Source: Lasiosphaeris hirsuta
Taxonomy: Eukaryota; Ascomycota; Sordariomycetes; Sordariales; Lasiosphaeriaceae
Direction: 5' to 3'
DNA: 64,000 nt
Assembly: GCA_030549175.1 (NCBI GenBank)
Contig: JAUKUA010000002.1
Location: forward strand, 4,960,001 to 5,024,000
The notes under the pieces were generated by a model. The model ran no database searches and was not told where the DNA came from. It worked only from the letters and a program-made list of their open reading frames with translations. Position 1 is the first letter of the stretch. Each line of letters opens with the position of its first letter. The position numbers were made by a program, and so were the translations under genes. Below are positions 25,166 through 33,898 of the stretch, piece by piece.

Positions 25166-25368
25166 TCACGCTCCAAGGTATCTAACACGTTAGCTACTTA
25201 TACTAACTAAACTGTAAGTACCTATGTACCTTTTCCTGAGCGTGGTTCCTCTGTTCTGTGCGATCTGGGAACAGATTGTAAAGAGTACGTTTAAACAACA
25301 GTTACTCTTTCCGATGTACGTAGAGATCGCACAGACCACCTGAGATCACGTAACTTATCACGTGATCT
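25166..25368. repeat. Cluster of three inverted repeats between transposons
   Basis: CACGCTCCAAGGTA (from 25167) pairs with TACCTTTTCCTGAGCGTG (25227-25244). CTGTGCGATCT (25256-25266) pairs with AGATCGCACAG (25324-25334). AGATCACGT...ACGTGATCT (25343-25368) is a compact palindrome. They could be the remains of a small hairpin element. No coding potential seen; the rest up to 25660 shows nothing recognisable. Confidence 0.55.
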
Positions 25369-25663
25369 ACAGAACGTTACAATAACCTTATGAACCCTTC
25401 TATTTCTCATAAACTCATAGTTACGAAGTATCGTCTACTATCTTCCTTATAATCATTCTATCTCCCTTATAATCATTCTATCTCCGTATATTTACCTTCT
25501 CTCTTATAACTACTAGGACTTTAGGTTACGAAGATTATCTCTCTTACCTTATGTAAATGCTTTGAATTAGACTAATACCACTGCCGGCCTAGAATGGACG
25601 GTTGAGTTAACCTAGATCATAACTTTACAGTTCGATTATACTAAAGGCAACATACCTTGTAAT

Positions 25664-25701
25664 TGCTACACCCCAGTCCTCTGTGGCTAGTCTGTATCAC
25701 A
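25664..25701. repeat. ~38-bp near-palindromic dispersed motif, copy 1
   Basis: Carries ACACCCCAGTCCTCTGTGG and ends in TGTATCAC. The same motif with stronger inverted ends (GTGACACA...TGTGTCAC) is at 31566-31605. This copy shows C-to-T/G-to-A decay. Confidence 0.55.
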
Positions 25702-25703
25702 AT

Positions 25704-26485
25704 AGGTTAGCTGGCTTCTCCCTAAGTATCTATAGGATAAGACATAATTGGTAGATAAGAGAAAATCCTTTAACGTAACGAGAAGTGAAAGGCTTTGATA
25801 CTACGATATTTTAGTTAGATAGTAGGTTATAGTAAGTACTTTAGAATACGCTCGTAAGTAAAATACTAGACGGAAGGACGATATTATATAGTAGCGGTCG
25901 TATAGCCTAAAGAAGTGAAGTACTTAGCTTGTTACGTGGAAGAATATAGATAGGTAAATGCTTTTTAGCTTAAGAGAGAGTTAATTACCTTCTTATATAT
26001 TTATTACTCTTAGCTTAGTATCTCTTCTCTTTTAAGTTAGCTTACTGACGAGGAGAAGGTATAAGAGACATAGTTAGTTCTATAGATTAACGTGGCGTAG
26101 CGTTCTTTTCTCTAAGTTAGCCAGCTTTTCCCTAGATATCTATAGTGTAAGACATTGTCAGTCATGAAGAGGAGACTCTTTGATGTAATAAGTAAGAAAG
26201 CTTAGTAATATAGTACTTTAACTCGGTAGTAAGCTGTAGTAGGTACTTGGAACCGAGTTTGCGAGTAAAATGTTTAATAACGTTAAATGGGAAGGATAAT
26301 ACTACGTAGTAATAGTTATATAGCTTAAAGGAGTAGAGTACCTAGGTAGATAAGATAGATATATCCTTTAGTTCTCTATGTATAAGAGCTTAAGGTATAA
26401 AGTAAGATAGATAACTAAATGCCTCCTAGCCTAAGGGGGGGTTAGCTACCCTCCTATATATATATCAATCCTAGCTTAGTACAGA
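25704..26485 (+). repeat. Two direct repeats of a ~330-370 bp unknown element
   Basis: 25704-26030 and 26113-26485 align through most of their length (both open with GTTAGC.AGCTT/GGCTTCTCCCTA-like sequence and end in an AT-rich stretch with CTTAGCTTAGTA). They differ by many transitions and some gaps. They could be LTRs of a lost element or a tandem duplication. No frame is seen. Confidence 0.5.
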
Positions 26486-26519
26486 TTACATATTTTATCT
26501 TAGCCTAGTAGCAGTGGCA

Positions 26520-27768
26520 CTCTCAAAAATAACCTACGCCTCCAAAGCTTAGTAGATTGGTAAGACAGCTCCCGTTAAGGGCCTTCAGCGGATACTGAAC
26601 TCCTGCCTCAAAGTTACGTTACCAGCCTACAAGACAACACCTAGGACAATCTTCTATATTGAAACAAGCTAGCCCCTATTCCATCTCACCCTCGAGAAGA
26701 ATGCCTACGACTTTACGACCAGGATACTAAAACTTCGGTAGCATGGCGTAAGCTACCTAGTTGCCAGTCGGCTAGCTCACATCCCAGGCAAGGGCTAGAG
26801 GGCCGGTAGAACCTAGGCAACCTTCCTCGAGGCCATGGCCAAAAAGGAAGGCTAGAACCCACCGGCCCCCCTAGCTACGGCTAGGCAAAAAGACAGCACC
26901 CGGCCCTGGGCATAGCATGCGACAAATGCCTCAGGAGACACAAGTCCTATGACTGACCCCCAGAGGGCAGCCCCTACGTAAGATACGCCAAGCGAGGCGT
27001 AGAGTACTTGAAGGGAGCCAGAGGTAAGAACCCCCATAGCGTACATAACAAACCCCCGGCCCCCCCGGAGACGTTCAACCCACTCTAGGCCTTCCAGGCC
27101 TGGTAGGAAGCCGGCAAGCCAAAGTACCGCAAGGTCAAGGTACAGAAGAAGCGCCCTCAGGAGCTCAGGCTCCCAAGAAAGTAGCTTGTAGTACTCTTAG
27201 CCGAGCAACCCTACCGGCCACAGAGACTTCAAGGCATACCACGAGTACATAGGTCACAACCCGGAGACGTAGGAAGGTGTTTACAGCAAATGTAAGCTTA
27301 CCAAGGCCCCCGGGCATCTCTTAAAGTACAAGTATAGTATAGCTACTTTGGCGAAGGCGTTACTGGTAGAAGTGTAGACACCTATGATCCTCACCTCGAG
27401 CTCGAAGAAGATATTATCCGCGTTCAGAACGTTCATAGCGGCAAAGGAGGAACTGGAAAAGAAGGAAGAAAATACCCCAGGCGACGAAGAAGAAGCGGAA
27501 TGGGCGGCAGCCCATGGCCGCGAGACAATTTAACAACGTACGTATGCTCTCATTCCCTCGACGGAGGGTGTCATGTTTAAAGTTAGCTTTTCTCTACGGA
27601 GTTTTTATGTACCTTAGCTGGCGGGAGAGTTGTGAGGATCAGTAAGGCCCTCAGACGGCAATAGGGGCATGTACTAGGCTTGGATTTCGGTATGGGGATC
27701 TCTTTGTGTTAGTCAGCTGTTGTCGGGGCCAAGGCGAAAACCCTGGACGTTAAACAATTCAATTCAAC

Positions 27769-27803
<35 letters not shown>

Positions 27804-27804
27804 A
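26520..27804 (+). mobile_element. 3' end of a non-LTR retrotransposon (LINE, Tad-like), decayed
   Basis: Near 26530-26760 the plus strand reads a stretch with QRILNSCLKV, PAYKTTPRT and YIETS, the pattern found just after the reverse transcriptase of fungal Tad-type LINEs (known as Q..CL....GAYK.TP...L..E). The element ends in a (ATCA)n tail at 27769-27800 followed by AAAAA, typical of LINE 3' ends. Stops and frameshifts interrupt it throughout. The 5' end is missing. Between the RT-like part and the tail lies the Zn2Cys6-like segment listed separately. Confidence 0.55.
26918..27008 (+). pseudogene. RIP-mutated Zn2Cys6 (Gal4-type) zinc cluster
   Basis: The frame begins CDKCLRRHKSYD. The spacing C-x2-C-x6-C-x8-C-x2-C-x6-C of the fungal binuclear zinc cluster is fully kept, but positions 3 to 6 of the six cysteines are Tyr (TAT/TAC). 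TGY to TAY is a single G-to-A change each time, as RIP would make. One TGA interrupts the loop. The frame downstream is Pro-, Lys- and Arg-rich. A Zn2Cys6 domain normally binds DNA in fungal transcription factors. Here it is dead and sits inside LINE-like sequence, so it may have been a captured host gene or a feature of the element. Confidence 0.55.
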
Positions 27805-27918
27805 GGTAGTGCCCTATCAGGTGCCCCATTTACAAACAAGGAGCCTGTGCCAAATTCAATAACCATCTGAGAGATGCTCTGAACAGTATCTTTAATCAAC
27901 ATCTTTATGTCAAACCAT

Positions 27919-27926
27919 TATAAATA
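27919..27926 (+). promoter_or_regulatory. TATA box candidate for the coiled-coil gene
   Basis: TATAAATA lies 125 bases before the ATG at 28051, a plausible distance for a fungal promoter. Confidence 0.4.
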
Positions 27927-28050
27927 CAAGGCACTTTTACAACAAATCTAGTCTCCCCACAGAACACGATAACCAAATAATTCGCCCATCTCTTTGAAAG
28001 CGAAATTATCTTGACATACCCCTAGCTAAGCACCCTTGACCTTCTTCACT

Positions 28051-28635
28051 ATGGACTCACAACTTACCCATTCTCATCTGATTACTATGATCAAGGACAA
28101 GTCTAACGAGATTTTCAACAAGTTCACAGCCAGTACCACGACCATTGAGGAGCCTTCCGACAATGTCACAGCCAACTCCACGGCCATTAAGGAACTTTCC
28201 GACAAGGTCACAGCCAGTACCACGGCCATCAAGGAACTTTCCGACAAGTTCAACCGACTTTCCGACAAAGTCACAGCCAACTCTACGGCCATCGAGAAGC
28301 TCGATCAGGAACATTTCTTTCAATTTATGGAACTCAGCCAGAGGATTACCGGCGTTCAGATAGACCTTCATGGTGAGGCGATAGAGTTTACTAGACGCCT
28401 TGGCCAGGTTCAAGGTGATCTTGAGGAAGACGTTGGTCAGGTCAACCAAGACATTAAGGCAAATATCCAAAGTACAAATGAACGCCTTAATAAGGTTGAG
28501 TCTCGTCTTAAAGAGGAAATCGACTCAGCCAAGCGGGACCTTAGGAGGCATATCGATTATATCATAACGAAAATTGCTGGGGTTACGGATGATCTTGGTA
28601 ATACCCAGCTATCCATTGGGTTAGCTAGGGGCTAG
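28051..28635 (+). CDS. Small coiled-coil protein with tandem 14-residue repeats
   Basis: 194 codons from ATG at 28051 to TAG at 28633. Residues ~20-95 contain about four copies of a 14-residue unit of the type IKELSDKVTASTTA, two heptads long, so duplication keeps a coiled coil in register; the rest is also heptad-like (LNKVESRLKEEIDSAKRDL). No signal peptide or membrane segment. Beyond the TAG the same frame continues to 28788 (VDMVQLYLKKIMNIHFDSIDEKLL-like, again heptad-rich), so the original protein was probably ~245 residues and TAG replaces CAG. Function unknown; fungal genomes hold many such small coiled-coil proteins near transposons. Base composition is less AT-rich than the neighbours. 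Confidence 0.6.
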   Translation: MDSQLTHSHLITMIKDKSNEIFNKFTASTTTIEEPSDNVTANSTAIKELSDKVTASTTAIKELSDKFNRLSDKVTANSTAIEKLDQEHFFQFMELSQRITGVQIDLHGEAIEFTRRLGQVQGDLEEDVGQVNQDIKANIQSTNERLNKVESRLKEEIDSAKRDLRRHIDYIITKIAGVTDDLGNTQLSIGLARG

Positions 28636-28788
28636 ATTTACTGGACTAATATAAACCTCAAGGGACGAGTCGATATGGTACAACTATACCTTAAGAAGAT
28701 TATGAACATTCATTTCGACAGCATTGACGAAAAGCTTTTAAGATTGAGCAGACGAGTCGGGATCTTTAAAGAATCTTCCTACGACTAG

Positions 28789-29193
28789 CCGTGGTAAGGT
28801 AGATAACAGTACTATATAGAGCCTTTAGAGAGAGTTCTAACGAATAGGCTTAATGTTATAAGCCTATAACATCAATAAGTCAGCACGTCTCGCTAACAGT
28901 TTCATAGACAACAACAACAACATCCACTTATCGCCATTACACCGACAACATTACTCTTAAGCGTTCCCAAGTCACGCACTACTGCGGGGTTCACCGATAG
29001 TCCATCACACGCACGTAGATTTTGTTCTTGTTTTGGTTGTTACTGCTTTGGTTATTGTTTTCGCAATTACTGTTCTGGTTATTGTTATTTTGGTTGTTGT
29101 TTTTGTTATGGTTGTTATTAAGATAGATATAAGATTGATAAACTAAAGATAGCTAATAGAAAATGGCCCTAAATTTGATTTTCCAATATAATA
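28789..29193. other. Spacer with TTG/GTT-rich tract, no gene seen
   Basis: Contains a simple tract at ~29015-29125 of TTGTTATTTTGGTTGTT-like repeats and nothing protein-like. Confidence 0.6.
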
Positions 29194-29238
29194 ACGTATT
29201 TTATAAGCGAGCGCCCCATATAAGCGAATGCCCCACGC
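29194..29238 (+). repeat. left terminal inverted repeat
   Basis: Starts ACGTATTTTATAAGCGAGCG; mirrored at 31011-31055. Confidence 0.93.
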
Positions 29239-29292
29239 CCCACACAAAACAACACCTTCTACATACAACACCACTTTTTTCCACCATTTACC

Positions 29293-30966
29293 ATGCCGTC
29301 GCCGTCAAAAGAAGCTAGGCTAATCTTAGCCACCTAGGCTCTCGAAAAGGATACAGATCTTACTGTTCGAAGCGTTGCTAGGATCTATCAAGTCGATCCT
29401 AAGATTCTCAGGCTCCGACGTGCTGGCCGGCTTTCACGACGTGATATTTCAGCCAATGTAAGGAAACTTACGGATCTAGAGGAGCATACGATTATTTAGT
29501 ATATAAATGAGCTATGTACGCGTGCATTTCCTCCTCGGCTTCGTTTTGTGGAAGATATGGCCAACCGACTGCTACGCGAATGTGACGCGCCTTCTGTCGG
29601 CAAGCTCTGGGCTCACAACTTCATCAAACGCTAACTAGAACTCCGGACGCGTTTTACGCGTAGATACGACTACCGGAGGGCCAAATACGAAGATCCAAGG
29701 ATTATTCGCGAGTGGTTTGCCCTTGTGCATAATACTAAGGCTAAGTATAGTATCCTTGACGAAGATACGTATAATTTCGACGAGACTGGCTTTATAATAG
29801 GTGTAATTACCACTGGGATGGTAGTTACTACCTCAAACGGGTACGATAAGGTTTAAAAGGCCCAGCCTAGTAATCGTGAGTAGGCTACAGTCACCCAAGG
29901 GGTAAATGCTCAAGGCTGGGCTATCTTACCATTCATCCTTTTAAAAGGGAAATATCACTAGGCGAGCTGGTATTAAGAATGTAACCTTCCGGCTACTTGG
30001 TATATCGGAACAATTGACAATAGCTAGACTACCAATGAGAAAGATCTAGATTAGATTCGGCATTTCGATCTTCACACAGCATCTCGTACAAAAGGAAAAT
30101 ACCGGCTTTTAGTCCTTAACGGCTATAAGAGCTACCATTCCGACCAATTTGAGGCCTATTATTAGGATCACGATATTAAAACGCTTTACATGCCTTCACA
30201 TTTCTTACATCTAGTCTAACCTTTAGATGTTGGTTACCTTAGGCCGTTAAAGAAGGCTTATGGCTATCAAATTGAGGAACTTATGCGTATGTATATCATA
30301 CATATCACCAAGTTAGAATTCCTCTGTGCGTTTAAAAAGACATTTTCTACCTCTTTTATGGATAAGAATATCTAAGGAGCCTTTGCCGGAGCCGGCCTTA
30401 TGCCATACGACCCAGAGAAGGTGATATCTAAGCTAGATATACGTATTCGGACCCCGACACCCCTAGCCTCAAGCCTAACCACAGTACTACCTTAGGCCTC
30501 TTAAACGCTACATAACCCTCGAGAGGCTACCTCACAGTTAGCATTTATCAAAACTCGAATTTCCAACTATCAAGGCAACTCTCAAACCCCAGTACTAACT
30601 ACTATAGATCGATTAGCCAAAGGTACGATAACTATGATACATGAGGTAGCTCTTTTACGTACGGAGGTCTCAGCACTACGGAAAGCTAATAAGGGGCTTA
30701 GTAAGCGACGAAGAGCCAAAAAAACACGTGTACGGCTTGGAGGATCACTTACTATACAAGAGGCATATGATCTACTAGATTAGAAGGCTGTGGGTGAGCA
30801 GTTGCCCCAGGAAACACGACAAAATGGTAGTGGTGCAGGGGGGCCTAGTAGGAAGATTCGGTACTGTGGCCTGTGCGGCAAGCCTGGCCATAATGCACGC
30901 ACGTGTTAGGAGGCTGGAGAATCGTCTGATTCATCGATTTCTGGTTCGGTTATTGTTATTTCCTAG
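29293..30966 (+). pseudogene. Fot1/pogo transposase (DDE_1 family) with 16 premature stops
   Basis: 557 codons from ATG at 29293 to TAG at 30964 in one unbroken frame, but with 16 internal TAA/TAG codons and no TGA or frameshift. Order of domains: N-terminal helix-turn-helix region (VRSVARIYQVD, residues ~25-60), second DNA-binding part (to ~150), DDE catalytic domain (DETGF at about 29780; LNGYKSYHS near 30117, where family members have a catalytic Asp in LVDGH.SH; LVQPLDVG-like near 30213), then a C-terminal CCHC zinc knuckle (CGLCGKPGHNARTC). The second catalytic Asp is Asn and the expected His of GH is Tyr, both RIP-type changes. The enzyme would cut and paste the element at TA sites. It is inactive. 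Confidence 0.92.
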
Positions 30967-31010
30967 TGTTATGGTGGAATAATTCTAGATAATTGTGGTA
31001 GGGTTGTGGT

Positions 31011-31055
31011 GCGTGGGGCGTTCGCTTATATGGGGCGCTCGCTTATAAAATACGT
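31011..31055 (-). repeat. right terminal inverted repeat
   Basis: Reverse complement of 29194-29238 with about one mismatch; followed by TA. Confidence 0.93.
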
Positions 31056-32153
31056 TAATACAATACCTACATCGTCAAATGCGATTGATTACCTATTACT
31101 TCCCGACGTCCCAAGTCTGGTAAACCTAGCCGACTTTCGACGACATACACAGGGGCCAATTCCCCAGCGGACTCCAGTCCCGTACACTCCTTCCCCCCTC
31201 TGCAGGTACATAAGTTTACGACTGCTTTTGGAGGTCGAGAAGTCACTTGTGGAGTTTCACTTCGCTCCGTGGCAGCTAAAACGGGCTGTCGCTCCTGTTT
31301 TACTCACATTTACAACAGATCATGTGGCCTTGTCCGCAACTCTTTGCCAATCAACTCAAAGCACCAGTTCCTTTGTATCAGGAAAAAAGCACAACTCCAT
31401 TCTCATCTCTTTATCACTTTCTTTCTCTCTCTCTCTCTCCCTAACTCCTATTCTCAAATCCTTTGTAGTAGAAAGGATTTAAAACTGCACCAAAAGTGGT
31501 GGACCCATATGTGTGACTTGGGGTAGAAAGGATTAAGATCATAGCTCTGTAGTGCTCATCGGAAGGTGACACACCCCAGCCTCACTGTGGCCGGCCTGTG
31601 TCACACATAGTCCTTACGCTTAGCACTATTAATGACCCTCCGCCTTACACTCGTTGAACCATATCATAATCTTTATAGTTATATCCTACTACGTGTAAGT
31701 TATCTTGGTAGTAGATTACTCGGTATCTTGTTATTATTACACTATGCCACAGTTAGCTTCTTCTTTCCTTACCGTTCTGGTGGAGGCCGGATAGAGTACG
31801 TTTCCAGCGCCTCTCAGCAGCGCCTTGGAATCCGGGCCTTCGTTAGGACTGATACTAAAGACTGTAAAAACGGGGTATTTCGGAACCCCTATATAGCTAG
31901 GATAGTTCACGTTTGACCTCTTCAAGCCGTCATCTGTACTTTTTGCTGTCTGCTGACAGAGGATACATCAACAACTGCTTTATAGTAATACTGTCTTAAA
32001 TACTTAAATATTAGCCATTTTGTAGGTAAACAATGGAAAGTTGGACACAATTAAGGTGATAATGTTTACCAAAGTCCTTGGGCCTCAGGACGGGGTAGAA
32101 AGGTATTACATGTAGCTGAAGGCAGTCAACTAAGCTAGCCTCATTCAGAGGTA
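31056..32153. other. Intergenic stretch without a convincing gene
   Basis: Holds a pyrimidine-rich tract with CT repeats at ~31400-31460 and a near-palindrome at 31566-31605. Short frames on both strands do not resemble known proteins. Confidence 0.5.
31566..31605. repeat. ~40-bp near-palindromic dispersed motif, copy 2
   Basis: Ends GTGACACA and TGTGTCAC form an 8-bp inverted repeat around a CACCCCAGCC...GGCCGGCC-type core. Copy 1 at 25664-25701 is mutated by transitions. Confidence 0.6.
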
Positions 32154-32398
32154 CTGTCACGGCAGGTCAGGATGAAGAGAGGCAATGCTGCAATAACCTA
32201 TCCTTGATTTTGTACTAAGGAGGGGTGAGTGGCGGTCGGGCTCTGGGTTTTTGTAGGAGTCCCAGGCAGCTCGGGCCACTTGTCCTTCCAGTGAATGTCC
32301 TCCATACTGACAGTAAATGGCTATCTTCGTGGCATGCCATCTTCGTGGTGGGAGGAGTTTTACGTGGCGGCGTTTTGCATGCGTGCCAGCCGTCACAG
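32154..32398 (+). repeat. MITE-like element, copy 1 (~245 bp)
   Basis: Begins CTGTCACGGCAGG and ends CCAGCCGTCACAG, imperfect inverted ends; GTA stands on both sides. A homologous copy of 211 bp is at 62462-62672. Both share an inner GTAGGAGTCC.GGCAGCTCGG block and the same ends. No coding capacity, so it would need a transposase supplied elsewhere. Confidence 0.62.
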
Positions 32399-33898
32399 GT
32401 ACTATACAGTACTTGGCATGGCCCACTGCAACAAGTCACATTTCCAAGGTCTTGAACAGCCGGCAGGGAGGCGATCTAGAAATAGCTCTGCTGCCGTGGA
32501 CCACATTCGTGGTGAAAAAAGAGATGCTCGCTGCCTCAAGATCAAAATCCCATCTCCTACGAGTTCTCGTCGCGCAGCTCCTAGAAGAGCAAGAGGTAAA
32601 GGAAACGCAAACGTTACCAAGGATTTATTCTTGAACTACAAGATACGGACCGGCCTTTGTGGTATTGTACGTAATTAGTCTGGGACAAGCTCAGATGCCA
32701 TGATCAAATGAATCCTAGTAATCCTCGGAAATCTAGGCAATCCTATTTTCCTAGGTTTCGTAACATGGCACCAGACAAACTAATATAAGTTGTCACGTTT
32801 GTTCACATTACTCGGTCTGATCTTTGTATCCAAGTTAATACCCACGGCCGGAGGAGTACAGTATTTAGTCTTTAAATTCAGCACAACGGACGTAGATACC
32901 TTGTCGACCTATTTCTCGCGCATTCGCCATTTCATGGATAAAAGCTGTCTTGGGCAAGGGGGTGGGGAGGTCTAGGCACTGAAGTGGACTGATGACTGAT
33001 GTTCTTGGAAGTCTTGTATCTTTTCAGGCCATTGACGAAAGTAAGTGGCGAGTTGGTAAACTCATGTACACATAATCCCAGGGGACCGCAGCGAGCAATC
33101 TTGACCTCCAAGTCAGACTCTTTACATGGCGCTTGCCAATGTGCGCTCGCGCAGCGTGATCGCGGTCTAGCCATGTACATCGTCCACAAGCCACATCGCA
33201 GACTACTAGGAGCCTTGTCGATGTTATATCGTTAGCCCTGCATCCAACGAGTTTATTTTATGCTACCAGCTCTTGCCTGGGCCTGCGCCGCTACCCAAGA
33301 ACAAGGTACGTTGACGTAATCCAAACATCAAACCTTTGTCATAACGGCGGGTAACGACATCCCAAGGACAACATTCGGTAAAAATGACATGTTACGTCTG
33401 GACGTAGACGTTATCATGCTATGATCTGTCCATGTTCTTGGTGGCCGCGCTGTGCGATGCCATTGGGTGGTAGTGCAGCGGCCATTTCGGGTCTGTGGTG
33501 CCCTAGAGGCTGTCGGGGATTCTGCTGAACAGGGACGGCGAGGAGGCGTGCTCCATGGCATCAAAGAGCATCTCCAAGCTTGCCTCCCAAGCCAACGTTT
33601 TCTTGGCGAGGGGCCACAAGGTGGATTGCCCCATCACAAAGCGTACCCTCTTCGTGCCCGGATAATGAATGTAGGAGACGAGGGCCTCACCAGGGGACAG
33701 ACCAACGAAACGCGGTGCCTAAGGACCAAAATTGTCAGACGTGTCACGGCCTGTGTCACGATACTGAGGACTAGCTATAGAGGCACTGCTACTGTATTAC
33801 TATACGTGTTGTATGAAGATCTAAGCTGAAGAATAGAAACAAGACTGCGTGTACAGCTGGGCTGGCTTCGGGTAGGCAAAAAGCGTGTTACAATTTGG
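32399..33898. other. 1.5 kb without a supported gene
   Basis: GC-balanced sequence with scattered short frames on both strands; none keeps a recognisable motif or long frame. Contains a GTGTCACGGCCTGTGTCACG-like motif near 33738 that resembles the ends of the MITE-like element but has no partner. Confidence 0.45.

Larger units (their letters stand above)
29194..31055 (+). mobile_element. Fot1/pogo-type DNA transposon, full length (1,862 bp), RIP-mutated
   Basis: 45-bp inverted repeats at 29194-29238 and 31011-31055 match at all but about one position and each hold two TATAAGCGA motifs. TA flanks both ends (29192-29193 and 31056-31057). A single transposase frame fills the interior. It is the same family as the outer element of the nest at 2340-25107 but much less decayed, so it was inserted or mutated later. 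Confidence 0.93.

Noticed and set aside
28057..28470. A 137-codon minus-strand frame and other frames opposite the coiled-coil gene
   Set aside because: They are mirror products of the 42-bp coding repeat; the plus strand has the ATG, a TATA-like upstream site and heptad pattern.
31006..31482. A 158-codon frame starting at the end of the Fot1/pogo element
   Set aside because: It begins inside the terminal inverted repeat and runs into a CT-rich tract; no protein-like core.
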